A stretch of DNA of 64,000 nt from Bifidobacterium breve (GCA_945883755.1 CAMCXX010000003.1:1-64000), one strand, 5' to 3'; counted from the stretch's first letter, positions 24,526-33,746 are shown. Numbers and translations are program-made. The notes: generated by a model from the sequence alone, not told the origin.

Positions 24526-27500
24526 GAGGCGTTAAAGTATTTGGCTTCAGGATGGTGCAACACTATGGATGATGTTGATTGCTCAGGGTGCAATTGAAAC
24601 TCTTCAGATATTTCAACTCCGATTTTTTCCGGCTCTAATAACTCCATCAGGGCAATCTGCTGCGCTAAATCTGGACAAGCTGGATAACCAAAGGAGTATC
24701 GGGATCCTCGGTACCCCTGCTTTAGAATCTCATCAAATTCTGGATTATCCTCATCGGCAAAACCAAGCTCTAAGCGTGTTCTGGCATGCCACATCTCAGT
24801 TAAGGCCTCCGTTAATTGCACAGATAATCCATGTAGCTCTAGATACTCTCGGTACAAATTTTTGCTAAACAACTCGGTAATTGCATCTGAAACCGATTGA
24901 CCCATAGTAACAATCTGGAAGGAGACCACATCTATCTCTCCACTCTCCTTACTCCTAAAGAAATCTGCCAAACACAATCTTCTATCCCTTGATTGTCTTG
25001 GAAAGGTAAAACGAGTTCGCTCTTGACCCAATAGATCACCCTTATGATGTAAGACAACTAGATCATTACCTTCGCTGTAACATGGAAAGTATCCATATGT
25101 AACCGCTGCATTTAACCAACCATTTGATTGAATATCATTAAGCAGTGCACGCAATCGCGGGCGGCCCTCCTCATCAACCATCTTTGAATACTCCTGGTTT
25201 TTTAATCCCCATTGACCAAGAAACAGTGCGCGCTCATCAATCATCGTTGCATAATCATTTAATGCAACCCCCTTTACGACTCGAGAGCCAAAAAATGGTG
25301 GTTTGGGGATTACATTTTTATCCTGAACATCACTTCTTTTAGTATCTATCTCCGTATTTGAAACCGGCTTTCTCGCAGGAGTTACTCGTTTTTTCAAAGG
25401 TGGCAGCTCAACACCTGGCACTCCTTTTTTAATTCCCATGAAGGTATCCATCAACCTTAAGCCTTCAAATGCATCCTTGGCATATCGGACTGTGCCAGTG
25501 TAATTATCTGCTAGATCTTGCTCAACAAATGATCGGGTTAATGCTGCACCACCTAAAACTACTGGCCATTTTTTCGCTAAACCTCGTAATTCAAGCTCAG
25601 CAAGATTCTCCTTCATGATCACCGTTGATTTGACTAATAGACCACTCATACCAATTACATCAACATCATTGGATTGGGCAGCATCAATAATCTGATTAAC
25701 AGTTTGTTTAATTCCAATATTTACTGTGTCATAACCATTATTGGATAAAATAATGTCAACTAAATTCTTGCCGATATCGTGAACATCACCTTTAACAGTA
25801 GCAAGCAGTATTTTGCCCCTACCCTGATCATCTGTTTTCTCTATAAACGGCTCCAGAATAGCCACCGCACTCTTCATTACCTCAGCTGATTGAAGTACGA
25901 ATGGCAACTGCATTTCACCCTTACCAAATAACTCCCCGACCGTTTTCATTCCCTGCAATAAATGATCATTAATAAGGGATAACGCAGTATGTTTCTCAGA
26001 TAATGCTTGTTTAAGGTCATCTTCCAAGCCAACCTTTTCACCATCAATAATTCGTCGCTGTAATCTTTCGAGCAACGGCAACGCAGCAAGATCAGCCGCC
26101 CGGCTCTCCTTTGATGAGGTGATTTCCACTCCTGAGAAGATCTCAAGCAATTTAGTTAGTGGATCGTAAAGTAATTCACCATCTTCGGCGTATTGGCGCC
26201 GGTCATAGATTAAATCCAACGCAACTTTTAACTGCTCATCATTTATTTTATGGATCGGTATGATCTTTGATGGATGAACAATTGCAGAATCTAGGCCATT
26301 TTTTACCGCTTCAGAGAGAAAAACTGAGTTCAAAACAATTCGGGCAGCAGGATTCAAACCAAATGAAATATTTGATACCCCTAAAGTAGTTTGAACCTTT
26401 GGATGTTCCTTCTTTAATTGTGCAATGGCATTCAAAGTTTCAATTCCATCACGCCTAGTCTCTTCTTGACCAGTGGCAATTGGAAAGGTCAACATATCTA
26501 TAATGATGTCGCCAGCTTCCAGCTCCCAATTCTCTGTAAGATCCTTAATTAACCGTCGGGAAACCTTCATCTTCCAATCGCAATCCCGTGCTTGACCCTC
26601 TTCATCAATTGTTAAAGCAATTACAGATGCACCGTGTTCAGCTACCAACGGCATAATCTTCATATACCTTGAGTTAGGGCCATCGCCATCCTCGAAATTA
26701 ACTGAGTTAATTACAGAACGGCCTCCTAATTGCTTTAGACCCGCTTCAATAACCGCTGGTTCGGTGGAATCAATCACGATTGGTAATGTTGAAGATGTAG
26801 CAAATCTATGAGCTAGCTCTTGCATATCTGCAACACCATCACGTCCAACATAATCAACTGAGAGATCAAGCATATGTGCACCATCTCTTATTTGATCACG
26901 CGCAATCTCTACGCAACTTTGCCAATCATCATTAAGCAATGCATCGCGAAAAGCCTTTGAACCATTGGCATTAGTTTTCTCACCAATCGCCAGATAGGTA
27001 TTTTGCTGTCTAAACGGCACAAACTGATACAGAGATGAGGCACCCGATTCGATATCTACTTTACGTTTTGATACCTGATAGCCACTAAGAGTTTTAACAA
27101 CCTCCGCCAAGTGCTCTGGCGTAGTTCCACAACAACCACCAACGATCTGAACCTGATAATCCTTAGCAAAATTAAGTAGTGATGCAGCTAATTCTTTTGG
27201 TGATAATGGATAATGAGCGCCACCATCAACCAACACCGGCAAACCCGCATTTGGCATAACTGATATTCCAATATTGGAACTTATGCTTAAGGTCCGCAGA
27301 TGTTCACTCATCTCAAGTGGACCCGTTGCGCAGTTCAAACCAATTAAGTCAATCTGCAACGGTTCTAATGCATTTAGTGCAGCACCGATCTCTGAGCCCA
27401 GCAACATCGTTCCATTGGTTTCGACAGTTACTTGAGCGATTACCAAAATATCTTTTTTATGAGAAGGCTGATCTGAGTTATTAAATTCGGCGATCGCCTC

Positions 27501-28019
27501 CCGCGCGCCATTTATCGCAGCTTTCGCCTGCAACAAATCCTGTGCGGTTTCGATCAATAATGCGTCAGCTCCACCTTCGATTAATCCCTTGGCATTTGCC
27601 GAGTAAGCCCTCTTTAAATGATCATAAGTTGTATGTCCAAGGGTAGGCAATCTTGTACCTGGTCCCATCGAACCAAGAACCCATTTTGGTTTTAACTCTG
27701 TCGCATACTTATCAGCAGCTTTTCTTGCAATCTGAGCTCCAGCAAGTGATAACTCATAGATTCGCTCTTCAATCCCATACTCAGCTAGATTTGCAAAATT
27801 TGCCCCAAATGTATTTGTTTCGATTGCATCAACACCCACCTTTAGGTACGCCTCGTGAACTGATTCAACAATATCGGCTCTTGTAACATTGAGAATCTCA
27901 TTGCACCCTTCAAAATTTTGAAAATCATCTAATGAAGGATTGGCAGCTTGCAGCATTGTTCCCATCGCGCCGTCGGCAATCAAGACATGATTTTGCAAAT
28001 ACTGGCGAAGGGTAATCAT
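24522..28019 (-). CDS. metH: Cobalamin-dependent methionine synthase
   Basis: MetH transfers a methyl group from methyl-tetrahydrofolate to homocysteine. All modules are present in 1165 residues. The homocysteine domain has zinc cysteines in LNCATGP (about 229) and GGCCGTTP (about 293). The folate-binding domain spans about 340-610. The four-helix cap is followed by the B12 domain with DVHDIGKN near 745 (base-on histidine). The C-terminal SAM-dependent reactivation domain runs from about 920. The cell must therefore make or import cobalamin. The ATG has TAAAGT 6 nt upstream, which leaves no room for a B12 riboswitch. The HAD gene follows with a 4-nt overlap. Confidence 0.97.
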   Translation of the reverse strand: MITLRQYLQNHVLIADGAMGTMLQAANPSLDDFQNFEGCNEILNVTRADIVESVHEAYLKVGVDAIETNTFGANFANLAEYGIEERIYELSLAGAQIARKAADKYATELKPKWVLGSMGPGTRLPTLGHTTYDHLKRAYSANAKGLIEGGADALLIETAQDLLQAKAAINGAREAIAEFNNSDQPSHKKDILVIAQVTVETNGTMLLGSEIGAALNALEPLQIDLIGLNCATGPLEMSEHLRTLSISSNIGISVMPNAGLPVLVDGGAHYPLSPKELAASLLNFAKDYQVQIVGGCCGTTPEHLAEVVKTLSGYQVSKRKVDIESGASSLYQFVPFRQQNTYLAIGEKTNANGSKAFRDALLNDDWQSCVEIARDQIRDGAHMLDLSVDYVGRDGVADMQELAHRFATSSTLPIVIDSTEPAVIEAGLKQLGGRSVINSVNFEDGDGPNSRYMKIMPLVAEHGASVIALTIDEEGQARDCDWKMKVSRRLIKDLTENWELEAGDIIIDMLTFPIATGQEETRRDGIETLNAIAQLKKEHPKVQTTLGVSNISFGLNPAARIVLNSVFLSEAVKNGLDSAIVHPSKIIPIHKINDEQLKVALDLIYDRRQYAEDGELLYDPLTKLLEIFSGVEITSSKESRAADLAALPLLERLQRRIIDGEKVGLEDDLKQALSEKHTALSLINDHLLQGMKTVGELFGKGEMQLPFVLQSAEVMKSAVAILEPFIEKTDDQGRGKILLATVKGDVHDIGKNLVDIILSNNGYDTVNIGIKQTVNQIIDAAQSNDVDVIGMSGLLVKSTVIMKENLAELELRGLAKKWPVVLGGAALTRSFVEQDLADNYTGTVRYAKDAFEGLRLMDTFMGIKKGVPGVELPPLKKRVTPARKPVSNTEIDTKRSDVQDKNVIPKPPFFGSRVVKGVALNDYATMIDERALFLGQWGLKNQEYSKMVDEEGRPRLRALLNDIQSNGWLNAAVTYGYFPCYSEGNDLVVLHHKGDLLGQERTRFTFPRQSRDRRLCLADFFRSKESGEIDVVSFQIVTMGQSVSDAITELFSKNLYREYLELHGLSVQLTEALTEMWHARTRLELGFADEDNPEFDEILKQGYRGSRYSFGYPACPDLAQQIALMELLEPEKIGVEISEEFQLHPEQSTSSIVLHHPEAKYFNAS

Positions 28020-28025
28020 CGCTTA

Positions 28026-28031
28026 ACTTTA
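28026..28031 (-). promoter_or_regulatory. -10 box of metH (leaderless)
   Basis: On the minus strand TAAAGT is followed by 6 nt and the ATG at 28019. Confidence 0.65.
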
Positions 28032-28071
28032 CCTTAGATGCGTATCAACGCCCTATTGATGAGCTTACCGA

Positions 28072-29304
28072 TTAAAGGGTTAATCCAAGCAAAGCATCTA
28101 ACGCACGTGACATTTCACCAGATTCATTTACCAATAAGTGAGAATTTTCACCATCTAATGATTGCCGAGCCCACTTTAAAATAATAGACAAAGCACGCGG
28201 GGTATCTAGGTTATTTGATAGAGCATCTATCAATTCAGATAAATGCCCTGCTACTGGATAAACCTCAGATTTAGCCAACGCTTGCCTAACTAATGCCACA
28301 TCGGAGGATGCACGAGTAAGTAAATCACTACTCCACTCACGATAACTTTGATAATGATCGATCATAAGCGCCCATCTGATGATCATGGGGTCTACGCCAT
28401 CTTTTAATAATTGGGAAACAAAAACTAGATTGCCTTTTGATTTACTCATCTTCTCGCCTTGGTAACCCATCATTCCAGTGTGCACATAAAACTTTGAGAA
28501 ATTGCGATCAGTAACCGCCTTAATCAGAGCAGCGCTCATAAAATGATGTGGAAAGATCAAATCCTCTCCCCCACCTTGTAAATCAATAACACAATCACTC
28601 TCTTCCCGATCTAAAAACTCCAACGCAATCGCGGTGCATTCAACATGCCATCCTGGTCTGCCGAAACCAAAGGGTGAATCCCAGCCCGGTTCTCCAGCTT
28701 TATTACCTAGCCATAACAATGGATCAAGCCGATGTCGCTTACCAATCCGATCGGGATCGCCACCTCTTTGCGCAAAAATACTTATCGCTTCCTCTTCGCT
28801 GATAGAAAGATCAACAAGAGACGGCGCAACATCAAAGTAAAGATCATCTTCGATTTGATACACATGATCTTTCTCTTTCAGTCTTGCAATGAAAGAAATG
28901 ATTAGTTCGATTGAATCAGTTACTTTGATAAAATCACTTGGAGGCAAAACCCGTAATGAGCTCATATCTTCAATAAATAAATCAATTTGAGATGAAGCTA
29001 GATCACGCCAATCAACCTGATCACGATTTGCACGTTCAAGTAATGGATCATCTACATCGGTGATGTTTTGTGTGTAGTGGAAATGGGTATGGCTTAGAGT
29101 TAAATAACGATTAATCAGATCGTAAGCAAGATAGGTTGCAGCATGACCTAAATGTGTAGCATCATATGGAGTGATTCCACAAACATAAACGCTGAAGAAA
29201 CGAGTTGCCGGCAATTTAACCTGCGCCTTAAATGTATCCACAAGTTGTAGTGGTTGATTCTTCAAACTTACTTGCGGCAACATTACCGCTGGCCAACTAT
29301 TCAC
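28072..29304 (-). CDS. mshC: Cysteine--1D-myo-inosityl 2-amino-2-deoxy-alpha-D-glucopyranoside ligase (mycothiol synthesis)
   Basis: MshC joins cysteine to glucosaminyl-inositol in mycothiol synthesis, the low-molecular-weight thiol specific to Actinobacteria. It is a cysteinyl-tRNA-synthetase paralogue of 410 residues. CGITPYDATHLGHAATYL near residue 42 holds the HIGH-like motif and a zinc cysteine, the KMSKSKGN motif lies near residue 290, and the tRNA anticodon-binding extension is missing, as expected for MshC. The GTG start at 29304 gives MNSWPAVMLPQ, which lines up with the SW-containing start of known MshC proteins, and TAAGGT lies 6 nt upstream. A TTG at 29310 and an ATG at 29283 are alternatives. 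Confidence 0.93.
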   Translation of the reverse strand: MNSWPAVMLPQVSLKNQPLQLVDTFKAQVKLPATRFFSVYVCGITPYDATHLGHAATYLAYDLINRYLTLSHTHFHYTQNITDVDDPLLERANRDQVDWRDLASSQIDLFIEDMSSLRVLPPSDFIKVTDSIELIISFIARLKEKDHVYQIEDDLYFDVAPSLVDLSISEEEAISIFAQRGGDPDRIGKRHRLDPLLWLGNKAGEPGWDSPFGFGRPGWHVECTAIALEFLDREESDCVIDLQGGGEDLIFPHHFMSAALIKAVTDRNFSKFYVHTGMMGYQGEKMSKSKGNLVFVSQLLKDGVDPMIIRWALMIDHYQSYREWSSDLLTRASSDVALVRQALAKSEVYPVAGHLSELIDALSNNLDTPRALSIILKWARQSLDGENSHLLVNESGEMSRALDALLGLTL

Positions 29305-29310
29305 CCGCAA

Positions 29311-29316
29311 ACCTTA
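29311..29316 (-). promoter_or_regulatory. -10 box of mshC (leaderless)
   Basis: On the minus strand TAAGGT is followed by 6 nt and the GTG at 29304. This box decides between three possible mshC starts. Confidence 0.6.
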
Positions 29317-29350
29317 CTTCCAATAGTGTCAATAACCTCATGATTAACTC

Positions 29351-30037
29351 TTATACCGGGGGCCATGGAATCGCTGGTCGATCGGTAGCGGGTAGTGGAA
29401 AGAATGGTTCATTTAACAATCTGATCGCTCGACCTCTAATTCCATTAATTTCATCATCCTGTAAAAGAGATTGAAACTCATTTTTCAAATCATGGGTAAT
29501 AACTTTTCGCAATGTTGCCATCTCCGCATCGGAGAAACTTTCACCTGCAAATTGCCATAAAACACTTCGTAATTTATCCTCAGTATGAAAACAAACTCCA
29601 TGATCACAGCCTTGGATGCTGCCATCATCAAGAATCAATAAATGTCCATACTTTCGATCAGCATTGTTAATTAAACAATCAAATAAAGCTATCCGGCGAA
29701 GATCGGGGTGTTCACTTTGACCTATTTCGATCAAATTACTTGGCTGGGAGTTGCTGCGCCATAACTGCACCATACCTTTTCCATATGGGCCCTCTCGCAT
29801 AACAGTCGGCGGTACAAGATTAAAATCAAAGATCTCGCTGAACCTATATGCAGCTACCTCTCTGCTGGCAAGATTGCCACTAGTGAAATCCCACAACGGT
29901 CTCTCCCCCGCAATTGGTTTGTAAATTACCTTTAGATTTTCATCATTTTTTATATGACCATACAAGGTGGCATTTGAGGCATCAACCAATCTTCCTGTAA
30001 CAACAACCTCACTATCCATCAAGTCAACAGAACTCAT
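29351..30037 (-). CDS. SCO1664-family protein (PI3/4-kinase-like fold)
   Basis: This 228-residue protein matches the actinobacterial SCO1664 family, distantly related to lipid/protein kinases of the PI3/4-kinase and HipA type. A conserved lysine lies in VIYKPIAGERPLWDF (about residue 42). The catalytic-loop-like INNADRKYGHLL is near residue 134 and a metal-binding-like GCDHGVCFH near 154. These fit a working kinase, but the substrate is unknown. The ATG at 30037 overlaps the DUF3090 stop by 1 nt (TGATG); a longer in-frame start would intrude into that gene. It lies between a phosphatase/DUF3090 pair and mshC, a grouping that recurs in actinobacteria (recalled). Confidence 0.82.
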   Translation of the reverse strand: MSSVDLMDSEVVVTGRLVDASNATLYGHIKNDENLKVIYKPIAGERPLWDFTSGNLASREVAAYRFSEIFDFNLVPPTVMREGPYGKGMVQLWRSNSQPSNLIEIGQSEHPDLRRIALFDCLINNADRKYGHLLILDDGSIQGCDHGVCFHTEDKLRSVLWQFAGESFSDAEMATLRKVITHDLKNEFQSLLQDDEINGIRGRAIRLLNEPFFPLPATDRPAIPWPPV

Positions 30038-30576
30038 CAGCGTCGATATCCATTTGCGCGAGGACATAAATGCCCTGAAGAATTTACTGGTAATCCACAG
30101 AATGGACAAACACTTCTTCCAGCGTCAATAATCGATTTTGCTCTTAATGAAAATCTTGCGACAGTCAATGCATCTAGGGTCAGAATTAGTAGATCTGGGC
30201 CGCTATCGAGGTCATCAATAAGTAATACATCCTGATTAGATATTGCCTGAAAGGTGAGTTCAAGTAAGAGATCATTAACCTTTATCCCAACAATTCCTAC
30301 TTGAAAATCAGCTTCAATCGGAAGCTCGAGTGGATCCATGTCTAGATCTTTTTCAATCTCCAACCTTGTAATCGTAAGAGTTTTACTTCTTCTTAGGTCA
30401 GTTAATATCTCATCAAATCGAAGTACTAAAGCCCTTACCTGCTCCTTTTCAATCTTTACTGTATTTATACCCTCGCTGGATCTGGCTTGGATGAAAAACT
30501 CTCTCTCGCCTGGTTCGCCGATAGCGCTGACAATGAATCTTTCGACTGACGCATGACGATAAACAATTCTAGGCAC
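30037..30576 (-). CDS. DUF3090 family protein with C-terminal zinc-ribbon cysteines
   Basis: DUF3090 proteins occur in actinobacteria and have no assigned function. From the GTG at 30576 the protein begins MPRIVYRHASVERFIVSAIG, which fits family starts, and has 179 residues. GEPGEREFFIQARSS follows near residue 19. The C-terminus carries CPFCGLPVNSSGHLCPR, three cysteines and a histidine that could bind zinc. A longer ATG start at 30663 would overlap the phosphatase gene by about 95 nt and is rejected. The GTG overlaps that gene's stop by 8 nt, so translation is coupled. Confidence 0.82.
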   Translation of the reverse strand: MPRIVYRHASVERFIVSAIGEPGEREFFIQARSSEGINTVKIEKEQVRALVLRFDEILTDLRRSKTLTITRLEIEKDLDMDPLELPIEADFQVGIVGIKVNDLLLELTFQAISNQDVLLIDDLDSGPDLLILTLDALTVARFSLRAKSIIDAGRSVCPFCGLPVNSSGHLCPRANGYRR

Positions 30577-31216
30577 TCTCGCCCCCAAGTATGAATCTAC
30601 TAGCTCTGCTGATGAACCCTTTTTCGGCCGCCCTCTGGTTTGTGGAAATGATTGATTTACCATTTTCCGAGTAATTAATTGACGAGATAGAGGCAGGAGA
30701 AATTATAAAATTTTGAAATTTATTTAACGGTAGATCTAAGGTAATCGCAAGCGCCATTTTGATTACATCACCATGGGAAACCAGCAAAATTGGCCCTTCC
30801 TCTTTAATTAGGGAGTTCAGAAAGCTCTTAACTCGTCTACGCATCTCTTGAAAACTTTCGCCATTGGGAAAGGTAAAATCACTCGGTTGATTTTGGATTA
30901 ACATCCACTCTTTCTTCTTACTTAAAGCGGATAACTTCTTACCACTCCAACTGCCATAATCCATCTCAATCAAGGAGTCGGTAATTTTCAAATCAATTTT
31001 AGAGTGAGTTTCAAGGTACGGATTGATTGTTTGCAGGCATCTGGTAATTGGCGAAGAGTAAACAGAGGTAAATTCAATATTCGCCAAAATTGAATTTAAG
31101 TGACGACTATCTTTCCTCCCTTTGGTGGTTAAATTCACCGAATTATCTCTGCCGGCGAGCACACCCTTCGCATTTGCCTCAGATTCGGCATGACGCAAAA
31201 GGTAGAGTTGTGGCAT
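30569..31216 (-). CDS. Histidine phosphatase family protein (MSMEG_4193 type)
   Basis: The 215-residue protein is a branch-2-like phosphoglycerate mutase/histidine phosphatase. The catalytic LLRHAESEANAKGVLAGR is at residues 6-23, with the phosphohistidine in RHA, and the second catalytic region LLVSHGDVIKMALA is near residue 145. The AGR extension after the RH motif is typical of the actinobacterial MSMEG_4193 family, which sits beside DUF3090. The substrate is unknown. It is the first gene of a run through DUF3090, SCO1664-like and possibly mshC. The ATG has TAACCT 6 nt upstream. Confidence 0.88.
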   Translation of the reverse strand: MPQLYLLRHAESEANAKGVLAGRDNSVNLTTKGRKDSRHLNSILANIEFTSVYSSPITRCLQTINPYLETHSKIDLKITDSLIEMDYGSWSGKKLSALSKKKEWMLIQNQPSDFTFPNGESFQEMRRRVKSFLNSLIKEEGPILLVSHGDVIKMALAITLDLPLNKFQNFIISPASISSINYSENGKSIISTNQRAAEKGFISRASRFILGGESA

Positions 31217-31222
31217 TTGGCA

Positions 31223-31228
31223 AGGTTA
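31223..31228 (-). promoter_or_regulatory. -10 box of the histidine phosphatase gene (leaderless)
   Basis: On the minus strand TAACCT is followed by 6 nt and the ATG at 31216. Confidence 0.65.
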
Positions 31229-31252
31229 CCGATCTTTGGATGCCAATGTTGA

Positions 31253-31258
31253 TAATGT
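31253..31258 (+). promoter_or_regulatory. -10 box of the aldo/keto reductase gene (near-leaderless)
   Basis: TAATGT is followed by 7 nt and the ATG at 31266. It supports this ATG over the in-frame start ten codons upstream. Confidence 0.5.
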
Positions 31259-31265
31259 GCCCACC

Positions 31266-32204
31266 ATGGAAGGTCGCAGATTAGGTGGGCTTGAGGTATC
31301 ACGCCTTGGTTTAGGAACCATGACTTGGGGTCGCGATACCGATGAGAATGAAGCCGCTCAACAATTGCAAAGTTTTATTGAAGCTGGTGGAAATTTAGTT
31401 GATACCGCTTCCGTGTACGGCGATGGCGACGCTGAGCGTGTTTTAGGTGGCTTTATCGGAACATTAATTAAAAGAGAGAATGCAATCATCGCAACTAAAG
31501 CTGGTGTAAGCCTCATTGATGGTGTTCGTAAAATTTCTAATTCAAGAAACTCATTGATCTCAGATCTGGACAAATCCCTTAACCGATTAAATGTTGATCA
31601 TATTGATCTGTGGCAGATCCACACTTGGGATGGTTCAACACCCTTAGAGGAGAGTTTGTCGGCAATTGATTATGCAGTTAGTTCCGGAAAGGTTAGATAC
31701 GCCGGAATTTGCAACTTTAACGGTTGGCAGATCGCTCGGTCAGCCACATTGCAAAATCCACTTTTTGGTAAGAGTGCAATCACCTCGGTTCAAAATGAGT
31801 ACTCATTGCTAAATCGCAAGGTTGAAGAGGAGATAATTCCTGCTTCAACCTCTTTATCCTTGGGTTTTCTCGCTTGGTCGCCACTGGGACGTGGCGTGTT
31901 AACTGGCAAATACAGAGATGGGGTTCCATCTGATTCGCGTGGCGCTAGTCCACACTTCGCCAATTTTGTTGAACCATACTTAACTACACGAAGTAAAAAA
32001 ATAGTTGAAGCGGTTTGTGTTGCCGCTGAAGGCCTAGGCTTCTCTCCATTAGAGGTTGCACTTTCGTGGGTTAGGGACGCACCAGGTGTTACAGCCGCAC
32101 TCATTGGGGCTCGCACCGGTGCGCAATTACGCGGAATACTTACCGTTGAACAGATAACTTTGCCGGAACAGGTGCGTATTGCCTTAAATGAAGTTTCAGC
32201 TTAA
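31266..32204 (+). CDS. Aldo/keto reductase
   Basis: The 312-residue protein is an NADPH-dependent aldo/keto reductase of the TIM-barrel superfamily. It starts MEGRRLGGLEVSRLGLGTM and shows VDTASVYGDGDAE (catalytic Asp and Tyr, near residues 45-52), the catalytic-lysine segment IIATKAG near 77 and the histidine in DLWQIHTWDG near 119. The substrate cannot be read from sequence. It is similar to the general-purpose reductases often found beside the DUF3090 cluster and mshC in actinobacteria. It converges on the M20 peptidase gene with no base between the stop codons. Confidence 0.88.
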   Translation: MEGRRLGGLEVSRLGLGTMTWGRDTDENEAAQQLQSFIEAGGNLVDTASVYGDGDAERVLGGFIGTLIKRENAIIATKAGVSLIDGVRKISNSRNSLISDLDKSLNRLNVDHIDLWQIHTWDGSTPLEESLSAIDYAVSSGKVRYAGICNFNGWQIARSATLQNPLFGKSAITSVQNEYSLLNRKVEEEIIPASTSLSLGFLAWSPLGRGVLTGKYRDGVPSDSRGASPHFANFVEPYLTTRSKKIVEAVCVAAEGLGFSPLEVALSWVRDAPGVTAALIGARTGAQLRGILTVEQITLPEQVRIALNEVSA

Positions 32205-33524
32205 TTAAACATTCTCCAAAAACTCATACATAACCCGAACTCCAAATTTCAATCCGTCGATCGGCACTCTCTCATCTACTCCGTGAAACAACGCAAAAAA
32301 ATCCAGATCCTTTGGTAACTTAAGTGGACTAAAGCCATAACCAGTAATTCCCAACTCACTTAAGGCCTTGTTATCGGTGCCGCCACTCATCAAGTAAGGA
32401 ACTGGGATTCCATCGGGATCCTGCGTTGCAATCGCGGCCGCCATCGCTTCAACTAATTTTCCAGAGAAATCAACTTCCAGTGCAATATCCTTCGCAACAA
32501 ACTCAATTTCAATATCATCGCCAGCAAGTTCTTTAATTGTTTCATACAACTGCGCCTCATAACCTGGTAAAAATCGGCCGTCAATAACTGCGCTGGCAGT
32601 TTGCGGAATAACATTGGCCTTATATCCAGCTTCCAACATCGTTGGATTAGCGGTGTTCTGGATGGTGGCCCCCAACATTTTGACCGCCGGACCTAGATGT
32701 TTTAAAAGGTGTTCATAATTTTTTGGATTATAAATTTCACCGGTTAACTCTGCAATTTTGCGAAAAAATACCTCTCCAGTCTTGGTTTCAAGTTGTGGCC
32801 ATTGATAATTTCCGATCCGAGCGACCGCCTCTGAAATCTTTGTTACCGCATTATCTGGGTTTACAAATGAGCCATGTCCAGCGGATCCATGAGCTGTTAA
32901 CTTCAACCATAAAATACCTTTTTGGGCAGCTTCGATCAGATATAGACGATGATCACCAGTAATGGTCACTGAGAAACCACCAACTTCAGAAACTGCTTGG
33001 CTATACCCAGTGAATAAATCTGGTCTATTTTTTACCAGCCATCGAGAACCAAAAGTACCAGAGGCCTCTTCGTCAGCGAAGAAAATTATTAAAATATTTC
33101 GTGGTGGAATGATTTTATGTTTCTTCCAAGAACGAACACAAGCCAAAATCATGGCATCAATATTTTTCATATCAACCGCACCACGGCCCCAGATGAATCC
33201 ATCTTTAATCTCACCGCTGAAAGGATCTACCGACCAATCTTTTGAATCGGCTGGTACAACATCAATATGGCCGTGCAAGATTAAACCAGGCCTGCTTTGA
33301 TCAACACCAGCAATCTTTGCGACAACATTTATTCGATTAGGCGCTGTTTCTATCAACTCATACTCAATCCCTACTTCGGCAAGCTTTCCTGCTATGTACT
33401 CCGCAACCTTTTTCTCATCCCCGCGCCCTTCCCCATGATTTACGCTGGGAATACGAATTAAATCCTGACACAAGGTGATCGTCTCATCTTCAAGTTCACG
33501 TATTTGATCGGGGTTTAATATCAT
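32205..33524 (-). CDS. M20/M25/M40 family metallopeptidase (dipeptidase-like)
   Basis: The 439-residue protein is a zinc exopeptidase/deacylase of the M20 family. Metal and catalytic motifs are visible: HGHIDVVPAD near residue 85, GRGAVDMKN near 113, FADEEASGTFGS near 150 and a dimerisation domain in the middle (about 195-310). Close relatives are annotated as hypothetical dipeptidases or succinyl-diaminopimelate-desuccinylase-like proteins; the true substrate is unknown. AGGAG lies 9 nt before the ATG. It is transcribed away from the tRNA-Leu gene. Confidence 0.88.
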   Translation of the reverse strand: MILNPDQIRELEDETITLCQDLIRIPSVNHGEGRGDEKKVAEYIAGKLAEVGIEYELIETAPNRINVVAKIAGVDQSRPGLILHGHIDVVPADSKDWSVDPFSGEIKDGFIWGRGAVDMKNIDAMILACVRSWKKHKIIPPRNILIIFFADEEASGTFGSRWLVKNRPDLFTGYSQAVSEVGGFSVTITGDHRLYLIEAAQKGILWLKLTAHGSAGHGSFVNPDNAVTKISEAVARIGNYQWPQLETKTGEVFFRKIAELTGEIYNPKNYEHLLKHLGPAVKMLGATIQNTANPTMLEAGYKANVIPQTASAVIDGRFLPGYEAQLYETIKELAGDDIEIEFVAKDIALEVDFSGKLVEAMAAAIATQDPDGIPVPYLMSGGTDNKALSELGITGYGFSPLKLPKDLDFFALFHGVDERVPIDGLKFGVRVMYEFLENV

Positions 33525-33575
33525 TGAAGTATTCTCCTACAACTTCGATCAAACCGGCTCATAATTCTCATCCTA

Positions 33576-33614
33576 CAAATAGGTTGATCAAATAGGTTAA
33601 TCAAATAGGTTAAT
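33576..33614. repeat. Three tandem copies of a 13-bp repeat upstream of tRNA-Leu
   Basis: CAAATAGGTTRAT occurs three times head to tail (33576-33588, 33589-33601, 33602-33614) with one base variable. It contains possible promoter elements for the tRNA: TTGATC at 33584-33589, 16 nt, then TAGGTT at 33606-33611, or alternatively TAATAT at 33611-33616. The array ends 17 bp before the mature tRNA start. Confidence 0.75.
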
Positions 33615-33631
33615 ATTGCTGAATTCAACCG

Positions 33632-33715
33632 GTCCGGGTGGCGGAATTGGCAGACGCGCTAGCTTGAGGTGTTAGTGCCCGCAAGGGCTTAGGGGTTCAA
33701 CTCCCCTCTCGGACA
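33632..33715 (+). tRNA. tRNA-Leu (anticodon GAG)
   Basis: The 84-nt gene folds into a class II tRNA. The acceptor arm pairs GTCCGGG with CTCGGAC, including one G-T pair. The D-loop region is GGCGGAATTGGCAGACGCGC, the anticodon loop is CTTGAGGT (anticodon GAG), a long variable arm TGCCCGCAAGGGCT follows, and the T-arm is AGGGGTTCAACTCCCCT. The discriminator base is A and no CCA is encoded. The anticodon reads CUC and CUU leucine codons. A Leu identity fits the long variable arm. Confidence 0.96.
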
Positions 33716-33746
33716 CGTTTACATAATAAATTCTGCAGAGCGAAGA

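Noticed and set aside
28020-28071. Cobalamin riboswitch upstream of metH
   Set aside because: The gap is only 52 bp and a leaderless promoter lies 6 nt before the ATG, leaving no transcribed leader.
30577-30663. N-terminal extension of the DUF3090 protein from an upstream ATG
   Set aside because: It would overlap the phosphatase gene by about 95 nt, and the family begins at the MPRIVYRH position.
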